The notes beneath the pieces are model-generated. The model had not been told where the DNA came from and made no database searches. It saw only the letters and a program-made list of their open reading frames with translations. Below, piece by piece: positions 8,399 to 15,459 of a DNA stretch of 29,513 nucleotides; within the stretch, counting starts at the first letter, position 1, and each line of letters begins with the position of its first letter. The stretch comes from an uncultured Dysgonomonas sp. (GTDB lineage: Bacteria; Bacteroidota; Bacteroidia; Bacteroidales; Dysgonomonadaceae), in the NCBI GenBank assembly GCA_937995835.1, contig CALKIV010000078.1, positions 1 to 29,513 on the forward strand, written 5' to 3'. The translations under genes and the position numbers were made by a program.

Positions 8399-8494
8399 CA
8401 AATATTATAAGCAAAAGGAAAACTACACAATTTTATAATCAAAGAAGAATAAAATAAATGTATCCATCGGAGATTTTAGATGAATTGAACTTCA

Positions 8495-9229
8495 TTAGAA
8501 CTTCAAATTCATACTTGCCATTAACAGCTTTCCTGATACATTTACCCCAGTTGGAGTGTCCTTCAATGATTCTGGCATAAGAGAATATATTCTCAATAAT
8601 TGAGCGCAAACTTCTTTCTTATAATATTTATGACTTGGATCTAGTAGATTATTCATTTCGTACAAGACGGCGAAAGAGGATTTCTCTTTAGCAGAGAAAG
8701 TAAGTGCTGCCAAATCGTGTTGGGCTTCAAGATTGGCTATTCTAATATGAAGCTTATTAGTTTGATCAATATCAGCTAAGGAAACATTATTTTGCTTTTC
8801 GCGAAGTTTAGTTAGTTCTAATTCATTTACCTTTGTGAATCCTTTTTTAAGAGCTTCTATTTCCAAATATTCGTTGGATGTCACCGAACCTTTGATGTCA
8901 AAAGTTTGATTGTCTTCTTCTACAGTAAGATCAATAATGTTAGGGTCTATGAAGAAATTTATTTTACTTTCATTTATTAGTAAAGTTGCAAGGAAAGGTT
9001 CATCGATGAATCCGGAAAAACTAAATTTTCCGTTAGCAACAGCAGCGGTCAAAGTGTCTGATATAATACCAAGTTTAGAGTCAGCAGTATATTGTAAAGT
9101 TACTTCTTTAACAGAGCTATTCTTTAGATACCCATTTAACAAGTAGCTACCTCTCCATTTTTTAGCCGATTGAGAAAAGCAAAGACTAGTGCTTATGGCC
9201 AATAGTGATAGTAAAAATATTTTTTTCAT
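8495..9229 (-). CDS. Secreted DUF4369 protein lacking a thioredoxin domain
   Basis: 244 residues. A signal peptide spans residues 1-20 (KKIFLLSLLAISTSLCFSQS). Residues about 27-120 resemble DUF4369: a beta-rich domain with YLLNGYLKNSSVKEVTLQY, then ISDTLTAAVANGKFSFSG and ATLLINESKINFFIDP. Residues about 125-230 are a helical linker. In many Bacteroidota TlpA-like proteins this same order leads into a C-terminal AhpC/TSA-thioredoxin domain with CxxC. Here the protein stops at MNLKF just where that domain would begin, and no frame downstream restores it. It is likely periplasmic and non-redox, perhaps a binding subunit. Domain naming rests on pattern recognition. Confidence 0.8.
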   Translation of the reverse strand: MKKIFLLSLLAISTSLCFSQSAKKWRGSYLLNGYLKNSSVKEVTLQYTADSKLGIISDTLTAAVANGKFSFSGFIDEPFLATLLINESKINFFIDPNIIDLTVEEDNQTFDIKGSVTSNEYLEIEALKKGFTKVNELELTKLREKQNNVSLADIDQTNKLHIRIANLEAQHDLAALTFSAKEKSSFAVLYEMNNLLDPSHKYYKKEVCAQLLRIYSLMPESLKDTPTGVNVSGKLLMASMNLKF

Positions 9230-9250
9230 CCATTCTGTTTTTTAATGTCT

Positions 9251-9258
9251 CAAAGATA
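9251..9258 (-). promoter_or_regulatory. -7 element for the DUF4369 gene
   Basis: TATCTTTG on the minus strand is 21 bases before the ATG at 9229. It lies only three bases from an oppositely directed TAAATTTG (9262-9269). No exact TTG is present at 19-20 bases upstream. Confidence 0.5.
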
Positions 9259-9261
9259 AGC

Positions 9262-9269
9262 TAAATTTG
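9262..9269 (+). promoter_or_regulatory. Candidate -7 element for the Hint-like gene
   Basis: TAAATTTG matches TAnnTTTG on the plus strand. It would give a leader of about 125 bases before the ATG at 9403. It is back to back with the minus-strand element at 9251-9258, so the two promoters would compete. The T-rich -33 region is not a perfect match. Confidence 0.4.
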
Positions 9270-9402
9270 GAAGATGAAAGAGGACAACTATTGGTTTTCA
9301 TTATCTAAAGATTATTTAGAAAAGATAAAATAGCTGATCTTGCTTGTGTTATAAGATATTATTACTCTTTATTAATTTGATTACTTTTTATTTTAAAGCA
9401 TT

Positions 9403-9924
9403 ATGAAAAAAATAAATCTGCTATTGGTTTGCATACTTTCGGCTATGGCTGTAACAGCTTCAAACTTGATCAAAGGTACAGTGATAACACTTGCAGATGG
9501 TACAGAGGTGAGTATCGAAGAAGTGAGAGAGGATGACACTTTGTTAACCTTGGATGTTAAGAATAATAGTATTCTGGTTTCTAGAGTTGTTAAGAAAGAA
9601 CGATCAAATCAAAGTGAACTGAAGAAGATTGTACTGGCAGATGGGTCGGAACTGATTATGTCCACAACTCAAACCATGTGGAGCGACAAAGGGTGGGTGG
9701 CATCCGATCGCGAAGAAACGTCTAAGCTAGCCAAGTATGCCAAAGATAAAGTTTTGGGATATCACGTTGATGCATTCATTTATACAATAGGTGTTGACTT
9801 CAATATTTCAGTACTGCCAATTATCGAAATAGAAGATATAGAGTCTGAGTCTGAAACGTACGGATTAGTATTGGATAATGAAAATGCAGCATTCATTGCA
9901 AATGGCTTCTTTGTAGGGCAATAA
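9403..9924 (+). CDS. Secreted Hint-fold-like protein with degenerate catalytic residues
   Basis: 173 residues. A signal peptide spans about 1-19 (KKINLLLVCILSAMAVTAS). The mature part reads like a small Hint (hedgehog/intein) domain. An N-terminal block GTVITLADGTEVSIEEVRED (25-44) resembles intein block A. ADGSELIMSTTQTMWSDKGW (79-98) resembles block B. The C-terminal TYGLVLDNENAAFIANGFFV (152-171) resembles the final Hint strands. The autoprocessing residues are missing: the block A Cys position is near N21, the TxxH His is T91, and the terminal HN is GQ (172-173). It therefore should not splice or self-cleave. Its role is unknown; a secreted structural or binding domain is possible. The fold assignment is my inference from motif order. 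Confidence 0.72.
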   Translation: MKKINLLLVCILSAMAVTASNLIKGTVITLADGTEVSIEEVREDDTLLTLDVKNNSILVSRVVKKERSNQSELKKIVLADGSELIMSTTQTMWSDKGWVASDREETSKLAKYAKDKVLGYHVDAFIYTIGVDFNISVLPIIEIEDIESESETYGLVLDNENAAFIANGFFVGQ

Positions 9925-9939
9925 TAACTTGCCCCTCTG

Positions 9940-9962
9940 AAAGAGCACAAGCTCTTTTTTAT
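9940..9962 (+). terminator. Terminator of the Hint-like gene
   Basis: A 7-bp stem, AAAGAGC (9940-9946) with GCTCTTT (9951-9957), has an ACAA loop followed by more T. It lies 15 bases after the stop codon. Confidence 0.82.
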
Positions 9963-10062
9963 TTAATGCTATTGGCTTGCTCGCATTCAAAATAAACTTT
10001 GACCTTTGTTGATTATTATTCGCCCTCTGATGTTGAAATAAAATTGATATCAGTAAATGGTG

Positions 10063-10090
10063 TTGAATAGAATTAAATTTCGTATTTTTG
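10063..10090 (+). promoter_or_regulatory. Promoter of the coiled-coil exported protein gene
   Basis: TATTTTTG (10083-10090) has a TTG at 10063-10065, spacer 17 bases. It supports translation from the ATG at 10141, because an in-frame ATG at 10057 lies upstream of this promoter. Confidence 0.6.
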
Positions 10091-10140
10091 CCTTAAATCT
10101 TACAGAGGTATTTTATTTAAATACACAAAACTATACAAAA

Positions 10141-10959
10141 ATGAGATATTCAACTACACGTTTTTTATTGATTGGCGGTTTTATATTGTTTTTGTCTATT
10201 GTCAACTCAGAGGCAATAGGTCAAGTGGCACAAGGAACTCAAACTACTCAAAAATCGCTCAGTGAGAAAGATTTACAAGAGATAGATGAAATGAGAGAGA
10301 TGGTGCGTGAACGTAAAAAGCATCAAGAAGAACAAAAGCAAATATTAAAAGATTTGGAAAATGCTATTGCTTCCTTTAGTAAAGAAACAGGAAGTGTTAA
10401 TACAGCACCCAAAGCTACGATTACTAAAACTTCTACTTCTGTATCTCAAGCCTCTTTGCCAGCAAATTACTATGATGCAGGACGTCCAGGTTTTGTTACA
10501 AGTGAAAGTGTTCTCTCTAGATTAGATGCTATGGAGCAATTGAGAGCTGCAAAAACGCAATATGAGATAGACATTAAAGCTGCTCAGAGAGAAATAGAAC
10601 TGCTTAGAAAACAGCTAGAAATAGCTAATGATCAGATAGATCGATATCAAAGAGCCATGGTGCAGGTAGATGAACCAGATAATGTAATGCCTGTTTATGA
10701 GCAACGAACATTGGTGCAACAACCCAACAGAAAACCGCAAAAGGTGAGTAAGAAAGAGAATAAGAAGTCTAAAAAACAGCAACCGCAACAAGAGATAATA
10801 TTTGCTGAACCAACAACTAACTCCCTAAATTCTGAAAAGAATAAGCAAATGATGGAGGAAATCGAAATGATGAAGCAACAATTACGTGAGCGCAGGGAAA
10901 GACAAGCTCAACAACAAAAGGAAATGCAGGAGTTATTACAAATGGCACAAAGCAAATAA
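10141..10959 (+). CDS. Exported coiled-coil protein of unknown function
   Basis: 272 residues from the ATG at 10141, the start supported by the promoter position. Residues 1-29 form a signal peptide or anchor (RFLLIGGFILFLSIVNSEAIGQ). Predicted helical or coiled-coil stretches, rich in Glu, Lys, Arg and Gln, lie at about 40-80, 122-175 and 233-270. They are separated by Thr/Ser/Pro-rich and Lys/Gln-rich linkers (for example KKENKKSKKQQPQQE). The last helix is dense in methionine and glutamine (EEIEMMKQQLRERRERQAQQ). No enzymatic motif is visible and I do not recognise the family. A periplasmic structural or scaffolding protein is likely. It is flanked by terminators on both sides, so it is probably monocistronic. 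Confidence 0.75.
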   Translation: MRYSTTRFLLIGGFILFLSIVNSEAIGQVAQGTQTTQKSLSEKDLQEIDEMREMVRERKKHQEEQKQILKDLENAIASFSKETGSVNTAPKATITKTSTSVSQASLPANYYDAGRPGFVTSESVLSRLDAMEQLRAAKTQYEIDIKAAQREIELLRKQLEIANDQIDRYQRAMVQVDEPDNVMPVYEQRTLVQQPNRKPQKVSKKENKKSKKQQPQQEIIFAEPTTNSLNSEKNKQMMEEIEMMKQQLRERRERQAQQQKEMQELLQMAQSK

Positions 10960-10980
10960 TATATCTATATATAGTGACAC

Positions 10981-11017
10981 AAAAATAAGCACCCCTGATT
11001 AGAGGTGCTTATTTTTT
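10981..11017 (+). terminator. Strong bidirectional terminator
   Basis: AAAAATAAGCACC pairs with GGTGCTTATTTTT across a short loop, with an A-run on one side and a T-run on the other. It can serve both the coiled-coil gene ending at 10959 (+) and the small membrane gene ending at 11032 (-). Confidence 0.9.
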
Positions 11018-11031
11018 TGTATGCCAACAGA

Positions 11032-11298
11032 TCAGATAGCGACTGTGATCAGATATAAATTATATAATATGGCTGCAACCCAAAGTGTTGCTATGTCTTT
11101 GTCTGGTAAATCTTTTAGTTCTCCAATAAATAGAGATAATGCTATGATAGCTAGTATAATGCCTGATCCTATAAGTTGGAATAGCGAAAGACTAGAAAAG
11201 AAGAGTATTGGAACTAAACATGTGATAATCACAGGTACAATCAAAGATGCTATTTTCAAATGTCTAGCATCCTGCGTTGGTGTTTGAGTTGTATTCAT
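11032..11298 (-). CDS. Small three-helix membrane protein, unknown
   Basis: 88 residues with a polar N terminus (MNTTQTPTQDARHLK) followed by three hydrophobic segments: about 16-35 (IASLIVPVIITCLVPILFF), 40-59 (FQLIGSGIILAIIALSLFIG) and 69-88 (IATLWVAAILYNLYLITVAI). It is framed by a promoter upstream and a strong terminator just past its stop, which supports it as a real gene. The opposing plus-strand frame over the same bases has no such organisation. I do not recognise a family; the function is unknown. Confidence 0.62.
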   Translation of the reverse strand: MNTTQTPTQDARHLKIASLIVPVIITCLVPILFFSSLSLFQLIGSGIILAIIALSLFIGELKDLPDKDIATLWVAAILYNLYLITVAI

Positions 11299-11331
11299 AG
11301 CTGTATTAGTTTAAAGTTGATTCTGTTGCTA

Positions 11332-11362
11332 TAAATATAATGAATAACAGCTTGATAATCAA
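11332..11362 (-). promoter_or_regulatory. Candidate promoter of the small membrane protein gene
   Basis: On the minus strand TTG (11360-11362), a 20-base spacer and TATATTTA (11332-11339), one base off TAnnTTTG. It lies 34 bases before the ATG at 11298. Confidence 0.5.
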
Positions 11363-11723
11363 TCGTAAATTGTTAAGAAAGGACTGCTGGCTGATACAAT
11401 GTTTATGTTGTAAAACATCTTCGAACTTGGAGTGTATGAAATATATTAAAAAGGATAGCCTCTGGAATCTATTTAATGCACATAACTATCAGAATTTTTA
11501 TTTGATCCAATCGATGAATCACTCATCAAAATGGGCTATCCCTAATATAAAAGTAAAGATTATTGTATTATAATCTCATTATAACATTTTCTGTTCTCTA
11601 TTACTAAGAACAAACATATACAAAAAAAGTTCACATAAGGCTTAAATGATAAATAAAATAATTGAGCGCAGTTTTAACTAATAAAGTAGAGTTAAGTTTT
11701 ACTCATAGAATATTATATTTGCT

Positions 11724-11750
11724 ATTATGATTTTGGCTCTCATAATTTTT
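11724..11750 (+). terminator. Orphan terminator-like hairpin
   Basis: ATTATGA (11724-11730) pairs with TCATAAT (11740-11746) around a 9-base loop, followed by TTTT. No gene precedes it on the plus strand, so either it ends an unrecognised RNA or it is a chance AT-rich fold. Confidence 0.3.
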
Positions 11751-11779
11751 GAGTCCTATGTTTACAATATCTATATTTG
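11749..11779 (+). promoter_or_regulatory. Promoter of the 472-residue exported protein gene
   Basis: TTG (11749-11751), a 20-base spacer and TATATTTG (11772-11779). It lies 40 bases before the ATG at 11819. Confidence 0.65.
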
Positions 11780-11818
11780 TCTAAATGATTTTCTCCTTTA
11801 AAAATAACTTTTGTTCTG

Positions 11819-13237
11819 ATGAATACTAAACAACTTTTGTTTAAAAGTCTTTTTCTGGTTATTGCATTTTCAACGATCTCTGTAATGGTTTATGGTGATG
11901 CTATAACCAAATCGCTTTTTATGCAAATCAAAGCACCTAAGCTAGAATCCGCTTCAGGTATTTTGATCGATCAAGAAGCCAATAAATATATGATAACAGG
12001 AGCAAAGGATAGTGTGGATATTTCATTTATGATTACAGTGCCCAAAGAAATGCTGTCTGAGCAATGGGCGATTTCTTTAACACCAAGTGTGGAGTCAACT
12101 CGAGAAGATGGCAGATTGCAAGATGTCGTGATCAGAGGTTGGAAGTTTGCTGAAGCACAAGAGGAAGACTACATGCAATATAATGAGTTTATGAATTCCA
12201 TCGTGGACTCGTCCCAGTACGAAGAGGTATACATAGACAAAGAGCGACTAACCAAAGAAATAGAAGAACGTCATGATCAATACTGGAAATACTATTATGA
12301 CGAATGGGAAAGACAGATCGAATTTGAAAAGTGGAAGTCAAAGCAAGATGGCAGTTCTAAGACATTCTCTTTAGCAGATAGAAAAACATATAGAGATCAG
12401 CTGTATAAACAGTATTTACTGAGAATAAAAAATCAAAGTTCACGATATCTCAAAGCGGATATGGATACCACTGGATTGCATGCAAGATACATGAAAGAGT
12501 TTGAGCAACATGATGCCAAAATGCCTCGATTCATTGTTGATAACGAAGCTACTCTAAAGTCCGTACCCCATAAATATAGAGACATCTATGAGTCTCGTAG
12601 AACATTGGACGATATAACAAATAATATGGAGGAGCTTTTGGTGAAAAGAGACTCTGCGTTGATGGCTCTTTTGCCAGCGTTAGACTATAAGAAGATCCGA
12701 GAGAACGAAAAGCGCACACTGTTACAAAATGGGATTCGTGAGGATATAATACGTTTACCTAAGAGTGAAAATACAAAAGTTGATACCATAGTATATGATG
12801 TGAAGAATGATTATCAATATCTATATACATATCGCTATCCTGTAATAGAAGGGATTAACGATACAATTGAAGTGAAACTTGCCAGTAAAATTCTGGCTAC
12901 AGATCGCAGTGGTTTTAGTACAACAGCTGAAGAATCATTAACTTATGTTGTGGCTGCTGAATCTCAGACTCCAATTTCCTCGGTGAAAGCGCAGATTAAT
13001 GCGTTAAATGGGGGCGTGTCTGTTCCAGAAAAACAAGAAAATACAAAAAGTGGAGAACCAACTAAGAAGAAAAATGAAGAGAGCAGTGAAGCTCTGAAGA
13101 ACTTGTCAGATAGATTGCAGAACTTAGGAGGGGAGACTCAAGAGGTGAAAGGTGAGGAAGTTTCTCCAAAAGAGAAGGAAGGTAAGGAAACTAAACAAAT
13201 AGGTGGTCTTGGTAGTCGATTAAAAATTATTCAGTGA
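11819..13237 (+). CDS. Large exported protein of unknown function
   Basis: 472 residues. A signal peptide covers about 1-26 (LFKSLFLVIAFSTISVMVYG). Residues about 65-110 look like a beta domain (VDISFMITVPKEMLSEQW, then AISLTPSVE). This is faintly like the start of DUF3868-type surface proteins, but the match is too weak to assign. Residues 140-175 are an unusual aromatic and charged helix (DQYWKYYYDEWERQIEFEKW). Helical segments continue to about 310, and a second beta-like part follows (VDTIVYDVKNDYQYLYTYRY, about 321-375). The last 70 residues are Glu/Lys-rich and disordered-looking. There are no catalytic motifs and no Cys-rich region. It probably resides in the periplasm or on the outer membrane. 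It has its own promoter; no clear terminator lies before ligA. Confidence 0.78.
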   Translation: MNTKQLLFKSLFLVIAFSTISVMVYGDAITKSLFMQIKAPKLESASGILIDQEANKYMITGAKDSVDISFMITVPKEMLSEQWAISLTPSVESTREDGRLQDVVIRGWKFAEAQEEDYMQYNEFMNSIVDSSQYEEVYIDKERLTKEIEERHDQYWKYYYDEWERQIEFEKWKSKQDGSSKTFSLADRKTYRDQLYKQYLLRIKNQSSRYLKADMDTTGLHARYMKEFEQHDAKMPRFIVDNEATLKSVPHKYRDIYESRRTLDDITNNMEELLVKRDSALMALLPALDYKKIRENEKRTLLQNGIREDIIRLPKSENTKVDTIVYDVKNDYQYLYTYRYPVIEGINDTIEVKLASKILATDRSGFSTTAEESLTYVVAAESQTPISSVKAQINALNGGVSVPEKQENTKSGEPTKKKNEESSEALKNLSDRLQNLGGETQEVKGEEVSPKEKEGKETKQIGGLGSRLKIIQ

Positions 13238-13331
13238 GCCTAAGCCATTAAATAAATAAAATTTGAACGAATAAAGCTATCTTATGAGACAAAGTTGCGT
13301 TATTCCACTTTTTTCTGTGTCGGAATTCTTT

Positions 13332-13361
13332 TATATTTGTAAGAATGATTTTGTAAGTTTG
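13332..13361 (+). promoter_or_regulatory. Two candidate -7 elements before ligA
   Basis: TATATTTG (13332-13339) and TAAGTTTG (13354-13361) both match TAnnTTTG and lie 53-82 bases before the ATG at 13414. Neither has a perfect TTG at 19-20 bases, so I cannot say which is used. Confidence 0.45.
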
Positions 13362-13413
13362 CAAGACTGGAAAATGCATATAATTTATTATTTAAAGTAA
13401 GGGGTAAGTAAAA

Positions 13414-15414
13414 ATGGACTCAGTAAAAAAAAGGATAGAAACATTACGAAAAGAGCTTCATGAATATAATCATAGCTATTATGTACTATCACAATCTATA
13501 ATCTCTGACTTTGAATTTGATCAAAAATTAAATGAATTAACTGAGTTAGAATTAAAACATCCTGAATACTATGATCCCAACTCTCCTAGTCAACGTGTTG
13601 GGAGCGATATAAATAAAACCTTCCTTCAGGTAAAGCATAAGTATCCAATGCTTTCACTTGGCAATACCTATAATAAAGAGGAAGTTGCTGAATTTTTCGA
13701 TAGAGTGAAGAGAACGCTCAACGATGATTTCGAAATTGTGTGTGAGCTTAAATATGATGGAACATCTATCTCTTTGACCTATATTGATGGGCAATTGACA
13801 CAGGCTGTGACCCGTGGTGACGGAGAACAAGGAGATGATGTGACGGCTAATGTCAGAACTATTCAAAGCATTCCTTTGACGTTGAAAGGAAATGACTATC
13901 CCAAAGAGTTTGAAATAAGAGGTGAGATTTTGATGCCTTGGAAGGTGTTTGATACCTTAAATAAAGAACGAGAGGAGTCTGGAGAGCAACTGCTTGCAAA
14001 TCCACGAAATGCAGCTTCAGGGACATTGAAACAGCAAGATCCTAAGATCGTTGCGTCAAGAAAGCTAGATTCTTACTTATATTTCATGTTGGGAGAAGAT
14101 TTGCCAACAGACTGTCATTATGAAAATTTGAAAAAAGCTCATGAATGGGGGTTTAAAACTTGTGAAAATACGACTAAATGTAAAACTTTAGACGAGGTTT
14201 TCGCTTATTTGGATAAATGGGATGTGGAACGCAAGGATCTTCCTGTTGCAACGGATGGGGTAGTGTTGAAGGTTAATTCTTTATCTCAACAAAGAAATTT
14301 AGGATACACCTCTAAGTTTCCGCGTTGGGCAATTGCATATAAATTTCAAGCAGAGCAAGCCACAACTATTTTAGAAAGTGTGACATATCAAGTTGGTAGA
14401 ACCGGAGCTGTGACACCTGTGGCCAATCTGCAAGCTGTGTTATTATCAGGTTCTACTGTAAGAAGAGCGTCGCTATATAACGAAGACTATATCAACGCAT
14501 TAGATTTGCATATTGGAGACTATTGCCATGTTGAAAAAGGAGGTGAAATAATTCCTAAGATAACTAGTGTAGATGTTGAGAAGCGTCCAGAAAATGCTCT
14601 GAAGGTTATCTTTGCCAAAGAATGCCCAGAGTGTGGTGCCTCTTTAGTGAGAGATGATGGTGAGGCAATTTATTATTGTACGAATGATACAGGTTGTGCG
14701 CCTCAAATAAAAGGACGAATAGAACACTATTTGACTCGTAAAGCCATGAACGTTGCAGGAGGAGGTCCTGAAACGGTGGATGCTCTTTATAATGCAGGTT
14801 TAATTCATAATATTGCAGACTTATATAAATTGTCAGTTGCAGATTTGTCCCAACTTGAGCGTTGGGGAGTCCGTAAAGCTGAAAACTTTATCAAGGGACT
14901 TGAAGATTCTAAACTAGTGCCCTTCGAACGTGTATTGTATGCCCTGGGAATTAGATTCGTCGGAGAAACTGTAGCCAAGAAATTAGTCGCTGCTTTTCAT
15001 TCTATCGAAGAGTTGAAAGTTGCTACTAAAGAACAATTGATGCAAGTAGATGAGATTGGTGAACGTATTGCTCAAAGTGTTGTAAGCTATTTTTCTAAAG
15101 AAGAAAATTTAAATATAATCTCAGTTTTGAAGAATAATGGCATCTGCTTTATGTTGAGTGAAGAAGTATTATCTCAGAAAACCAATAAATTGGAGGGATT
15201 GTCAATTGTGATAAGTGGTACTTTTGAAAAATATTCGAGAGATGAATACAAGGGAATGATAGAACAAAACGGCGGAAAAAACAGTGGTTCTATTTCAGGC
15301 AAAACAGATTATATTCTTGCAGGTGAAAATATGGGTTCTGCAAAGCTAGATAAAGCGAATAAGCTTGGTGTGAAAATAATCAATGAAGATGATTTTTTGA
15401 GCATGATAGAATAA
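13414..15414 (+). CDS. ligA: NAD+-dependent DNA ligase
   Basis: 666 residues, full length. It seals nicks in DNA during replication and repair using NAD+. The adenylation lysine is K113 in ELKYDGTSISL. The Ia domain covers the N terminus (SYYVLSQSIISDFEFD). TRGDGEQGDDVTANVRTI and NPRNAASGTLKQ are core motifs. The zinc-finger cysteines are C404, C407, C422 and C428. Helix-hairpin-helix repeats follow, and a BRCT domain fills about 590-666. One detail differs from the usual pattern: after the zinc finger the common MDIxGLG reads MNVAGGG (Gly449-451). galK starts 45 bases downstream, possibly in the same transcript. Confidence 0.98.
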   Translation: MDSVKKRIETLRKELHEYNHSYYVLSQSIISDFEFDQKLNELTELELKHPEYYDPNSPSQRVGSDINKTFLQVKHKYPMLSLGNTYNKEEVAEFFDRVKRTLNDDFEIVCELKYDGTSISLTYIDGQLTQAVTRGDGEQGDDVTANVRTIQSIPLTLKGNDYPKEFEIRGEILMPWKVFDTLNKEREESGEQLLANPRNAASGTLKQQDPKIVASRKLDSYLYFMLGEDLPTDCHYENLKKAHEWGFKTCENTTKCKTLDEVFAYLDKWDVERKDLPVATDGVVLKVNSLSQQRNLGYTSKFPRWAIAYKFQAEQATTILESVTYQVGRTGAVTPVANLQAVLLSGSTVRRASLYNEDYINALDLHIGDYCHVEKGGEIIPKITSVDVEKRPENALKVIFAKECPECGASLVRDDGEAIYYCTNDTGCAPQIKGRIEHYLTRKAMNVAGGGPETVDALYNAGLIHNIADLYKLSVADLSQLERWGVRKAENFIKGLEDSKLVPFERVLYALGIRFVGETVAKKLVAAFHSIEELKVATKEQLMQVDEIGERIAQSVVSYFSKEENLNIISVLKNNGICFMLSEEVLSQKTNKLEGLSIVISGTFEKYSRDEYKGMIEQNGGKNSGSISGKTDYILAGENMGSAKLDKANKLGVKIINEDDFLSMIE

Positions 15415-15459
15415 GATGAACAATAAACTTAACTTTTATAATATCATAAAAAACGAACA

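Larger units (their letters stand above)
11299..11818. other. 520-base non-coding gap with hairpins
   Basis: No convincing protein gene is seen. A 77-codon plus-strand frame (11340-11573) has no domain, signal or promoter. The gap holds the promoters of its two flanking genes and several small inverted repeats. These are ATGTTT/AAACAT near 11399-11418, an 8-bp pair GGATAGCC (11453-11460) and GGCTATCC (11534-11541) bracketing 89 bases, AGATTAT/ATAATCT (11557-11576), and a terminator-like hairpin at 11724-11750. A small RNA or a decayed small repeat element is possible but unproven. Confidence 0.4.

Noticed and set aside
8400..8494. Possible thioredoxin remnant after the DUF4369 gene
   Set aside because: All frames downstream of its stop close quickly and no CxxC or thioredoxin-like residues appear; the space to panB is too short for the domain.
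9274..9333. 19-codon frame starting ATGAAAGAGGAC after a TAAATTTG element
   Set aside because: The ATG would fall at or before the predicted transcription start, and the short peptide has no recognisable feature.
11021..11287. 88-codon plus-strand frame opposite the small membrane gene
   Set aside because: It starts just past a terminator with no promoter, lacks a coherent domain or topology, and mirrors the minus-strand gene that has three membrane segments, a promoter and a terminator.
11340..11573. 77-codon plus-strand frame in the 520-base gap
   Set aside because: No signal, domain, promoter or ribosome-binding context; its composition looks like random AT-rich sequence.
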